Below, one piece after another: positions 8,441-15,998 of a DNA stretch of 64,000 nucleotides. A model generated the notes under the pieces. The model was not told the DNA's origin, made no database searches, and worked only from the letters and a program-made list of their open reading frames with translations. Position numbers and translations under genes: made by a program. Positions within the stretch are counted from its first letter, which is position 1. Each line of letters begins with the position of its first letter. Source of the DNA: Pyxidicoccus caerfyrddinensis (GTDB taxonomy: Bacteria; Myxococcota; Myxococcia; Myxococcales; Myxococcaceae); NCBI RefSeq assembly GCF_010894405.1, contig NZ_JAAIYA010000016.1, positions 28,854 through 92,853 of the forward strand. The letters run 5' to 3'.

Positions 8441-8969
8441 CCCGGGGCTCACCTCCAGGGGAGAAAGAGGGCTCTGGCCGTGCGGCGGCGAGGTTGGGGG
8501 ACTCCGCGCGCCGCAGCAGCGCGTCCAGCCACGCCGAGGGCAGGACGGTGTTCGGGTCCTCCTCCAGCATGTCCATCCCGAGCGCCCCCCACAGCTCGCT
8601 GGCATGGCGGATGAGCGGAGATGCGGCGAGCGCGGTGGCCTGGCTGTGTCCCTCCGGCGTGGCCGCGAAGCGCCGTCCCTCGGCCACCAGCGCGGAGAAG
8701 GCCGCCTGCGCCGCGACGGGGTGCTGGAGCAGCAGCAGCCGCGCCCGGTGCAGGAGCGCGACGACGTCGCCCGCGTGCGCGGGTGACCCGGCGTCATTCT
8801 CCGGCGGTGGCACCATCGGCTTCGCCTCCGTGCCCGGAGAGAGCGTGCCCTGGAGGACCAGGCGGTGGATGCGATGCAGCTCCTCCCAGATGAAGGACCG
8901 CACCCGGAGCGGGTCCAGCGCGTTGGGCGTCAGCGGCGTGCCCAGCAGCAGTCGCAGCAGCTCGTCCAT
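8424..8969 (-). CDS. unrecognised helical protein in isoprenoid gene string
   Basis: A 181-residue protein that starts 15 bases after the polyprenyl synthase stop. It appears mostly helical: MDELLRLLLGTPLTPNALDP, then VRSFIWEELHRIHRLVLQG, a Pro-rich linker, then two further helices (VVALLHRARLLLLQHPVAAQ and a segment with ELWGALGMDMLEEDP). The tail is low complexity and rich in Pro, Glu and Gly. There is no signal peptide, metal-binding cluster or known motif. Context alone ties it to the isoprenoid pathway. A regulatory or scaffold subunit, or a very diverged helical terpene-handling protein, would both fit; I see no DDxxD-type motif that would make it a terpene synthase. Confidence 0.6.
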   Translation of the reverse strand: MDELLRLLLGTPLTPNALDPLRVRSFIWEELHRIHRLVLQGTLSPGTEAKPMVPPPENDAGSPAHAGDVVALLHRARLLLLQHPVAAQAAFSALVAEGRRFAATPEGHSQATALAASPLIRHASELWGALGMDMLEEDPNTVLPSAWLDALLRRAESPNLAAARPEPSFSPGGEPRDGEPR

Positions 8970-8984
8970 GAGTCCCCCTCGGCG

Positions 8985-10160
8985 TCACCGGACGCGCGCC
9001 AGCACGTAGGCCACCAGCGAGTCGAGCAACCGGCGGTGCACGGAGTCGGGCAGCCACTCACGACAGGCCGCCAGTCTCCGCTCCGCGTCCTCCGCCCACT
9101 GGCGGGCCACGCCCTGGGCATGCTCCAGGCTGCCCTGGCGCTCGATGAGTGACAGCAGCAGGCGCACGTCGGCCTCCGTCTTCACCGGGCCCCGGGCGTC
9201 ATGGGCGCGCAGGGCCTCGCGCAGCCGGGCCTCGCCGGGTGGCGTCAGCGCCCCTTCCTCCACCAGCCGCGAGAGCAGCGCTTCGAGCGGGATGCCGGAG
9301 CCTTCCGATGACGCGTCCCCCGGTTCCTCCGGGCGGGGCAGGCGGAGGATGCGCGCCACTTCCCGCCGCTCCGCTTCGGAGGCGCCGCGCAGCATGTGCA
9401 GCAGCATGAGCGTGCGCTTGCCCTCCCAGAGGTCCCCGGCGATTTCCTTCCCGTAGTCGGACTCCTGGCCGCGCAGGTTGAGGACGTCGTCCTGAATCTG
9501 GAAGGCGATGCCCAGCGAGCGCGCGAAGGCCGCGAGCGCGTCGATGCGCTCCTGCGGCGCCCGGGCGGTGATGGCGCCCACGGTGACGGGGGTGATGAAG
9601 CTGTACCAGGCCGTCTTCTGCTCCACCATCCGGACGTAGTCGTCATCCGTGACGTCGAGCACGCCGTGGCGAATCCACTCCAGCTCCAGCGCCTGTCCCT
9701 CCACCGACTCGCGCGTCATCCGCGCCACCGCCTGGAGGATGCGCAGCGCCGGCCCCAGCCCGAGCACCGCCACGTTGTCGAGCAGCGGCTGCAGCGCGAG
9801 GGCCAGCATGGCGTCCCCCACGTTGACGGCGATGGGCAGCCCATGCGTGCGGTGGAGGGTGGGGCCGCCGCGACGCATGAGCGAGCCATCCTCGATGTCG
9901 TCGTGGATGAGGAAGGCGTTGTGGAACAGCTCCAGCACCGCCGCCGAGCGCACCACCGCGTCCAGCTTCCCGCCCAGTGCGCGGCAGGAGGCGATGCACA
10001 GCGCCGGCCTCAGTCCCTTGGCCTCACGCAGTGGGTAGTCGAGCATCAGCGCGTAGAGCGGAGACGCCTCGCGCTGCTCGGCGGGGATGATGCGCTGGAT
10101 TTCCTGGAGCGCGAGGACGCGGCAGTCCTCGAGGTAGCCCAGCAGCTCCGCCGAACCCAT
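8985..10160 (-). CDS. polyprenyl diphosphate synthase (trans-isoprenyl diphosphate synthase)
   Basis: This 391-residue protein has the family hallmarks. The first aspartate-rich motif is DDIED at residues 87-91 within FLIHDDIEDGSLMRRG; the second is in FQIQDDVLNLRG near 220-231; and GKEIAGDLWEGKRTLMLL follows. The N-terminal substrate motif (AKGLRPAL) is a variant of the usual GKRLRP. Family members condense dimethylallyl or longer allylic diphosphates with isopentenyl diphosphate to give C15-C20 or longer chains. The bulk of residues ahead of DDIED does not let me set chain length. The C-terminus is about 60 residues longer than a typical farnesyl or geranylgeranyl synthase. ATG 10160 has GGGAG about 8 bases upstream. 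It is the first gene of the string that runs to the left edge and probably supplies its substrate. Confidence 0.92.
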   Translation of the reverse strand: MGSAELLGYLEDCRVLALQEIQRIIPAEQREASPLYALMLDYPLREAKGLRPALCIASCRALGGKLDAVVRSAAVLELFHNAFLIHDDIEDGSLMRRGGPTLHRTHGLPIAVNVGDAMLALALQPLLDNVAVLGLGPALRILQAVARMTRESVEGQALELEWIRHGVLDVTDDDYVRMVEQKTAWYSFITPVTVGAITARAPQERIDALAAFARSLGIAFQIQDDVLNLRGQESDYGKEIAGDLWEGKRTLMLLHMLRGASEAERREVARILRLPRPEEPGDASSEGSGIPLEALLSRLVEEGALTPPGEARLREALRAHDARGPVKTEADVRLLLSLIERQGSLEHAQGVARQWAEDAERRLAACREWLPDSVHRRLLDSLVAYVLARVR

Positions 10161-10356
10161 GAGCGCGTCTCCCTGCTTGTTTCGAGGGAGGCGGAGGGTG
10201 CCATCTTGTCTCGCCGCGCGGAGCAGTCCCCCGGTAGGGAGGCTTGTCTGGAATTGCGCAGGCCGTGAGGGGTTGGGACGGGTCGGGGGGGACTATGGGG
10301 AGGGGGGCAGTCCCGGCTAGGCTCTGCCGCGCCTCCTTCCGGACCCTTCTTCATCC
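10161..10356. promoter_or_regulatory. divergent intergenic region between isoprenoid string and acyltransferase
   Basis: About 196 bases separate the starts of two divergent transcripts, so promoters for both must lie here or just inside. The sequence is G-rich towards the acyltransferase, with a run of seven Gs near 10290. I could not find a convincing -35/-10 pair or operator dyad. Confidence 0.4.
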
Positions 10357-11526
10357 ATGAGCGCCTCCCCGCAACCCTCCTCGCAGTACCGTCCCGACCT
10401 GGACTGGATTCGTTTCGTCGCCATCATCCTGGTCCACGTCCACCACGTGGGGCTCATCTTCGGCCCCTTCAAGTGGATTGTGAAAAGCCCCATTCCGCTT
10501 CCGGAGTTGCGGGGCCCCATCCTCGCGGGAGGGACGGTGCGGCTGCCGCTGCTGCTGCTCATCTCCGGCGTGGCCACCGCCTACGCGTTCCGTCAGCGCT
10601 CGGTGAAGGGGCTGCTGGGAGACCGCGCGAAGCGGCTCCTGATTCCGCTGCTGTTCGGCATCTTCTTCATCACCCCGCCGCAGATCTACATCGAGCGGCT
10701 CATCCAGGGACGCTTCAGTGGCAGCTACCTGGAGTTCTGGCCGAGCGTCCTCAACTTCGTCCCGTGGCCCAGGGGCAGCCTGAGCTGGCACCACCTGTGG
10801 CTGCTCTGCTACCTGTTCCTCTACAACGTCCTGATGCTGCCGCTGTACGCGTGGCTGCGCACCCCGAGCGCCGAGCGCTTCTGCACCCGGTTCGAGGCGT
10901 GGGTGACGCGCGGGGTGAACGTGTGGCTGCTGTTCCTGCCGATCGCGGCCATCCGCGTCATCTTCGACGGCTACCCGGCGAACATGGCGCTCATCAATGA
11001 CTACTGGCTGTTCAGCCACCTGCTGTACTTCTTCATCCTCGGCAACTTCCTGGGGCGCAGCCCGCGCTTCTGGGAGTACCTGGTGGAGAAGCGCAAGCCG
11101 ATGGCGGTGGTGTCAGCCGTCACCTTCGCCGCCTACTGGGCGCTCCCCCGGTTCTCGCTCGTGCCGGACTCGCTGCTGCTCACCTTTGCCGGGTGGAGCT
11201 TCATGCTGGCGGCGCTCGGGTGGGCGCGCGCGCTCGTCACCACGACGAAGCCGTACCTGAAGTACGCCCGCGACAGGGCCTTCCCGTTCTACATCCTCCA
11301 CGAGATGGTGCTGGTGGTGATGGCCTACCCGCTGCTGAAGCTGCCGCTGGGCGGGTGGTCGCTCTTCATCCTGCTGACGGTCACCTCGATTCTGGGGACG
11401 TGGTTGCTGACGGAGGTCTTCTTCCAGGTGCCCTTCCTGCGGCCCCTGGTCGGCCTGAAGTTCCGCCGCACGCCGCGCCAGGTCGTCGCGGAGCCGCAGG
11501 CCGCCGCGAGCCCGCCCGCCGTCTGA
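10357..11526 (+). CDS. acyltransferase 3 family membrane protein
   Basis: This 389-residue polytopic membrane protein has about ten hydrophobic segments. The N-terminus reads YRPDLDWIRFVAIILVHVHH, the typical opening of the acyltransferase-3 (OafA/NodX) family, whose conserved histidine in the first helix is thought to be needed for transfer. The segments RLLIPLLFGIFFITPPQIY and FPFYILHEMVLVVMAYPLLK also match this family. These enzymes acylate sugars, peptides or lipids at the inner membrane using acyl-CoA. It is transcribed divergently from the isoprenoid string, so modification of its product is possible but unproven. The start codon follows an AT-poor leader without a strong ribosome site. 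Two hairpins follow the stop. Confidence 0.85.
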   Translation: MSASPQPSSQYRPDLDWIRFVAIILVHVHHVGLIFGPFKWIVKSPIPLPELRGPILAGGTVRLPLLLLISGVATAYAFRQRSVKGLLGDRAKRLLIPLLFGIFFITPPQIYIERLIQGRFSGSYLEFWPSVLNFVPWPRGSLSWHHLWLLCYLFLYNVLMLPLYAWLRTPSAERFCTRFEAWVTRGVNVWLLFLPIAAIRVIFDGYPANMALINDYWLFSHLLYFFILGNFLGRSPRFWEYLVEKRKPMAVVSAVTFAAYWALPRFSLVPDSLLLTFAGWSFMLAALGWARALVTTTKPYLKYARDRAFPFYILHEMVLVVMAYPLLKLPLGGWSLFILLTVTSILGTWLLTEVFFQVPFLRPLVGLKFRRTPRQVVAEPQAAASPPAV

Positions 11527-11548
11527 CGAAGGACGGCGGGAAGTCCTC

Positions 11549-11581
11549 GGAGGGAGCCGCCTGCCCGCGCGGCTCACCTCC
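11549..11581 (+). terminator. hairpin after acyltransferase gene
   Basis: An inverted repeat with arms GGAGGGAGCCGC and GCGGCTCACCTCC and an 8-base loop lies 23 bases after the acyltransferase stop. The stem is strong but no T-run follows. Confidence 0.45.
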
Positions 11582-11621
11582 GTTGCCGCCCGCCTCGCCC
11601 GAGAGGGCGGGGCCGTACGCC

Positions 11622-11653
11622 GGGAGGAGCCGCCAGCGCTGGCAGCCCCTCCT
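11622..11653. terminator. hairpin between convergent acyltransferase and htpG genes
   Basis: Near-perfect dyad around the palindrome GCCAGCGCTGGC. Arms of about 15 bases match with two mismatches. It lies just past the htpG stop and could act in either direction. Confidence 0.4.
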
Positions 11654-11663
11654 GGCGCGTGCT

Positions 11664-13664
11664 TCAGCTCGCGGCCGGCGGAGTCGTGGCCGGCTGCGAG
11701 GACTCCTGCACCGCGGCCTGGGCCACGGCCGCGTGGGTGGGCGCCTGGGCGGCCTGGGCCGCCACCTGCGTGAGCAGGCCCGTCATCCGCCGCGCGAAGC
11801 GGTTCGGGTCGGAGATGGTGCTGCCCTCGGTGAGCAGCGCCTGGTCGTGGAGCAGCTCAATCCACTCCGTCACCTGCGCCGCGTCCGGCTGCCGCTCATT
11901 CACGGCCTTGAGGTGCGCAATCACGGGGTGGTTCGGGTTCACCTCCATGATGCGCTTCACGCGCGGCATGCCCATGCCCTTGCCGCGCTGCTGGAGCAGC
12001 CGCTCCAGGTACGCCGGCGAGCCGCCCTCCGGCACGACGAGGCACACCGGCGAGTCCGTCAGTCGGTCCGACACGCGCACCTCGCGCACGGAGTCCTTGA
12101 GGACGTCCTTCATCTTCGAGGTGAGCGTCTTCAGCCCCTCCGCGTGCTGCTCCTGCTCCTTCTTCTGCTCGTCGGTGGCCTGCAGCTTCAGGTCGGACGT
12201 GAGCGCGGACACCAGCGGCTTGCCCTGGAACTCGCGCAGGCCCTGCGCGGCCCACTCGTCCACCGGGTCCGTCATGTAGAGGACCTCGAAGCCGCGCTGC
12301 TTGAGCGCCTCCAGGTGCGGGCTGTCCGCCACCGCCTGCCGGGACTCGCCGTAGATGTAATAGATGGCCTCCTGGCCCTCCTTCATCCGCGACACGTAGT
12401 CCGCCAGCGAGGTGAGCCCCTCTTCGCGCGAGCTCTCATAGCGCAGGAGGCCCCCCAGCTTGTCCTTGTGCTCGGCCTCGGTGGCGAGGCCCTCCTTCAC
12501 CACCGTGCCGAAGGCCTTCCAGAACTCGCGGTAGTCGTCCGGCTTGTCCTTGGCCAGCTTCTCCAGCAGGTCCACCGACTTCTTCACCACGTGCTTGCGG
12601 ATGGCGCGCACCACCTGCGAGTCCTGCAAGAGCTCGCGCGACACGTTGAGCGGCAGGTCGTCCGAGTCGATGACGCCGCGCACGAAGCGCAGCCACTGCG
12701 GCACCAGCTCCTCGCAGCGGTCCATGATGAAGACGCGCTTGACGAAGAGGCGCACCCCGCGCTGCTGCTGCGCGTTCAGGTCAAAGGGCGGGTGCTTGGG
12801 CACGAAGAGCAGGCCGGTGAACTGCTGGTTGCCGTCCGCGCGGAAGTGCGTCCACGCCAGCGGCGCCTCCCAGTCGTGCGTCAGGTGCTTGTAGAACTCC
12901 TGGTACTGCTCGTCCGTGATTTCGGACTTGGAGCGCTGCCACAGGGCGCTGGCCTTGTTGACGACCTCCAGCGACGTTTCCGTCTTCGCGTCGTCCCCCG
13001 TCCCGGTGGTCTTCTTCACCTGGAGCTTGATGGGGTGGCCCACGTAGTCCGAGTACTGCGTAATCAGCGTGCGGAGGCGGTACTCCTCCAGGAACTCCTT
13101 CTGGTCCGCCTTGAGATGGAGGGTGATGGCGGTGCCGCGCGTGGCGCGCTCGGCCTTCTCCACGGTGAAGGAGCCCTTGGCGTCCGACGCCCACTTCCAC
13201 GCCGGCATGTCCTTGCCGGGGGCGCGGCTGACCACGTCCACGTGGTCCGCGACGAGGTACGCGCTGTAGAAGCCCACGCCGAACTGGCCGATGAGCTGCA
13301 TGTCCTTCTGGCCGCGCTGGGACAGGGCCTCCAGGAACTCGCGCGAGCCGGAGTGGGCGATGGTGCCCAGGTTCTTCACCAGCTCGTCATGCGTCATGCC
13401 GATGCCGGTGTCCTCGATGGTGAGGGTGCCCTTCTCGGCGTCGGGGGTGATGCGCAGCTCCAGGGCCGGCTCGTCCGCGAGCAGCTCGGGCTCCGTAATC
13501 GAGCGGAAGCGCAGCTTGTCGAGCGCGTCGGACGCGTTCGACACCAGCTCACGAAGGAAGATCTCCTTGTGGCTGTAGAGCGAGTTGATGACCAGGCTGA
13601 GGAGCTGGTTGATTTCCGCCTGGAAGGCGTGGGTTTCCCTCTGGGGGGAGTTCTCGACAGTCAT
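11664..13664 (-). CDS. htpG: molecular chaperone HtpG (bacterial Hsp90)
   Basis: The start is ATG 13664, with GGAGG about 8 bases upstream; the open frame extends further but reads as non-coding there. The 666-residue protein opens with [20 protein letters not shown] and [19 protein letters not shown], the Hsp90 ATPase N-box. [10 protein letters not shown] and [13 protein letters not shown] complete the GHKL nucleotide site. FVKRVFIMD and [11 protein letters not shown] mark the middle domain. HtpG is a homodimeric, ATP-dependent cytosolic chaperone that helps refold client proteins. The C-terminus carries an Ala/Gln/Pro-rich tail of about 35 residues (ending [10 protein letters not shown]) not present in the E. 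coli protein (about 624 residues). It is convergent with the acyltransferase gene and appears monocistronic. Confidence 0.97.
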
Positions 13665-13805
13665 GTGGAAAGGCCTCCAGCGCTCCCGTGGAGCGCGAGC
13701 GTCGCCTCCCCATAACCATGGAAATGGGCGTGTCGAGGGCAGAAGTCCGGAGGCAGGCCGGCCAGCCAGGCCAGCGGACGCCTCCGGGTCTCCTCCCACC
13801 CGTGG

Positions 13806-14606
13806 CTACGGGGCGGCGTGGATGTGCTGGTAGTTGTAACCGAAGTTGCTGTCCCAGTACGTCTGCCCGTTCACCTCGTAGCGGACGTAGAAGAGCAGCA
13901 CGTTTCCGGAGATGGCCGGGAGGTGGGCCTGCCAGCGCTCGACGCCCTGGACGTTGGGGCTCTGGATGTAGGCGTAGCCGTAGGTGTAGCCGCTGACGTA
14001 CGAGGCGGCGGCCTCGTGCGAGGTGGCCCAGCCGTCCGTGGTGTACACCACCGTCAAGTTCTTCGCGTAGGCGAGGTTCTTCACGTCGACGCTGACGTCC
14101 AGGTCGCCATTGTCCCGCCAGAAGCTGGAGTCCACGAGGACGTTGGTGCGCAAGAGCGGCCCGTCATTCCGGCCGAGGAGGTAGTTGGCGCCGCCGTTGT
14201 TGTCCCAGTAGGAGGTGCCGCCCACCACGAAGCGCGCGACGAACTCCAGGTCGCGGCTGGGCTGCGGGTCGGTGCCCCAGCTCTGGTACTGCTTCGTCAC
14301 CTTCCACACCTCGAAGCCATTGCCGGCGGGGCCCACGTAATAGGCGGGGAGCAGCACCCAGGAGCTGTCGGGCTGCTTCTGCTGGATGTAGACGAACTTC
14401 TCGTAGGCCAGGTTCTTCACCACCAGCGTGTAGGTGACGTCCTGCCAGGACTGGCCATAGCGGCTGCTCACTGTGCTGACGGCCTTGAGCAGGCGGACCT
14501 CGTCCGCGGCGAGGGCGGGGGTGGAGGTGAAGCCCAGGGCCAGCGCGGCCACGAGGGCCAGCAGGGCACGCCAGCGGGGCGCGGAAGCGGGGGTTGTCGT
14601 TGTCAT
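13806..14606 (-). CDS. secreted protein with two tandem CBM21 carbohydrate-binding modules
   Basis: The 266-residue protein has a signal peptide ending near residue 33 (TSTPALA then ADEV). It is followed by two repeats of one fold, about residues 36-143 and 153-260. Each has a VKNLAY-K motif (63-70 and 175-182), a hydrophobic core with a tryptophan-containing strand (EVWKV; ERWQAHLP), and the terminal signature YWDNNGGANY or YWDSNFGYNY. This matches CBM21, the starch/glycogen-binding module of fungal glucoamylases and of animal PP1 targeting subunits. No catalytic domain is attached. It probably binds alpha-glucans outside the cytoplasm, helping to hold or forage polysaccharide; that role is inferred. 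It sits alone between htpG and a coupled gene pair. Confidence 0.8.
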   Translation of the reverse strand: MTTTTPASAPRWRALLALVAALALGFTSTPALAADEVRLLKAVSTVSSRYGQSWQDVTYTLVVKNLAYEKFVYIQQKQPDSSWVLLPAYYVGPAGNGFEVWKVTKQYQSWGTDPQPSRDLEFVARFVVGGTSYWDNNGGANYLLGRNDGPLLRTNVLVDSSFWRDNGDLDVSVDVKNLAYAKNLTVVYTTDGWATSHEAAASYVSGYTYGYAYIQSPNVQGVERWQAHLPAISGNVLLFYVRYEVNGQTYWDSNFGYNYQHIHAAP

Positions 14607-14715
14607 GGCGGGGGTTCCTCGCGAGCCCGGCCTTGGCGCCGGGCACTGGGGGCCTGGGTCATCCAGGGCCCGCGCATGTTGGCAGCCCGCTCGACCTGCG
14701 TCGCGCCGCGTCTGG

Positions 14716-15300
14716 TCAAACCGTTTCGTTGGAATCTTCCAGCTCGCGGGCCAGCCTCGCCTCGTACCTCCGCACGCAGACGCCCACGAACCTCCGGAAC
14801 CTCCGGATGCCGGGCACCGAGTGGATGGGTGTCAGGTCCACCATCTCCAGGCGGGGACGGAGCGCACCCACGAGCTTGCGAGGCTGTACGCCGAGCAACT
14901 CCGCCAGGACCTGGCGTGGCCTCATCCGGGCGCGCGCGAGTTGCTCCGGCGTGGGGGCGCGGCCGACGAGCTGGCGGATGAGTTCCGGGTCGCGGAAGAG
15001 CAACCCCTCCGGCGGCGTCCTCAGAAAAAACACTCGTAGCCGCGAGGCCAGTCCTGAGTGTTGCAGGAAACCGTAGACGCGGAGCTTGTCGCGCTCCCGT
15101 TGATTGGGGCCCGGACCTTTGGAGGGACCGATCACCAGGGCGATATCCAGTTCGTTCATCAGGCGTGAGCCGGCCTCGGTGACGGCACCGTCCCAACCCC
15201 CCCCGTTCTTCAGCCGGACTCTTCCCGCGAGCTCGGGCCCGAGCAGCTTCTTCAAGACGAGCACGGCGGTGTTGCTCGAAGTGATGACGTGCGGAATCAC
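14716..15300 (-). CDS. unrecognised basic protein coupled to a nuclease-fold gene
   Basis: The start is GTG 15300, sharing GTGA with the upstream stop; the open frame reaches further but overlaps that gene. The 194-residue protein begins IPHVITSSNTAVLVLKKLLG, with alternating strands and helices and a glycine patch (LKNGGGWDG), then LDIALVIGPSKGPGPNQRER. The second half is strongly basic, with many arginines (IRRFRRFVGVCVRRYEARLA). The first half vaguely resembles a Toprim-like alpha/beta fold, but the acidic residues that would make it active are not visible, so I do not assign it. A nucleic-acid-binding partner of the upstream nuclease-like protein is plausible. Base composition looks lower in GC than the neighbours. 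Confidence 0.6.
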   Translation of the reverse strand: MIPHVITSSNTAVLVLKKLLGPELAGRVRLKNGGGWDGAVTEAGSRLMNELDIALVIGPSKGPGPNQRERDKLRVYGFLQHSGLASRLRVFFLRTPPEGLLFRDPELIRQLVGRAPTPEQLARARMRPRQVLAELLGVQPRKLVGALRPRLEMVDLTPIHSVPGIRRFRRFVGVCVRRYEARLARELEDSNETV

Positions 15301-15830
15301 GAGAAATCCTCCTTCTGTAGCCGGTAGCTCAACGCCCCACGCTCGACTGCCTTGCGCCACTTGATGCGGAGGGCCGCTCGCATTCCGTGCTGAAGCGCCA
15401 GGTCGATGTCCGAGCCCTGCCACAGCAGGATGTTCCGGATGGGGTGGACGCTCACGGCTCCAACCAGCGACATCGAGAGCTGGCTGCTGCTGAAGAGAAG
15501 GCCCACGGCGGCACCGGGGCGACGCTGGAGCTGGAGCGCCAGCTTCGCGATGGCCGCGAAGCCGACGGACTCGGCGTGGTCCTTCGTCTCGACGATGCAG
15601 GCCAGTCCATCGGTGTAGATGGCCCCGTCCAACTGCTCGGTGTCATTGACGTAGGGCCACACGACCCTGGCTCGCTCCAACTGGAACGCGCGCAGCAGCA
15701 TGAATTCGAGCGCCCTTCCGGGTGGCCAGTCCTCCAGCACCTCCCGGGCCTTCACCCGCTCCCACAACACGCGAATCTCGACCGGTCCCATCCCCTGCAC
15801 CCTCCTCGCGTATTTCTTCTCGACCCCCAC
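15297..15830 (-). CDS. restriction-endonuclease-fold (PD-(D/E)xK-like) protein
   Basis: GTG 15830 is preferred because it has GGAGG 7 bases upstream; a TTG at 15851 and an ATG at 15791 are alternatives. This gives 177 residues. The segment LDGAIYTDGLACIVETKDH places D68, E81 and K83 in the order and spacing of the PD-(D/E)xK nuclease core, followed by a helix (FAAIAKLALQLQRRPGAAVG) and a strand (LLFSSS), as in Mrr-like and other restriction-fold nucleases. An N-terminal helix (GRALEFMLLRAFQL) fits the acidic helix that usually precedes the core. The stop overlaps the start of the next gene. The pair is flanked by unrelated genes and has no visible methyltransferase, so the target is unknown. 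A defence or mobile origin is inference. Confidence 0.6.
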   Translation of the reverse strand: MGVEKKYARRVQGMGPVEIRVLWERVKAREVLEDWPPGRALEFMLLRAFQLERARVVWPYVNDTEQLDGAIYTDGLACIVETKDHAESVGFAAIAKLALQLQRRPGAAVGLLFSSSQLSMSLVGAVSVHPIRNILLWQGSDIDLALQHGMRAALRIKWRKAVERGALSYRLQKEDFS

Positions 15831-15998
15831 GCCACCACCTCCTGTATACAACCTGTGAGGTAGAGGAGTCTATGAGCTACCCCTGACATGCCATGGGCCC
15901 GTGGGCCGCCGGTCCAGGAGCAATCCCCCTGCCACCCATCCACCACTCGCCATACAGCGAACTGGGAGGGGGCGCGGCGTTGGAGTAGGGAAGGGGAC

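Noticed and set aside
11193-13715. 840-residue plus-strand open frame antisense to htpG
   Set aside because: Same shadow pattern; HtpG motifs are on the minus strand.
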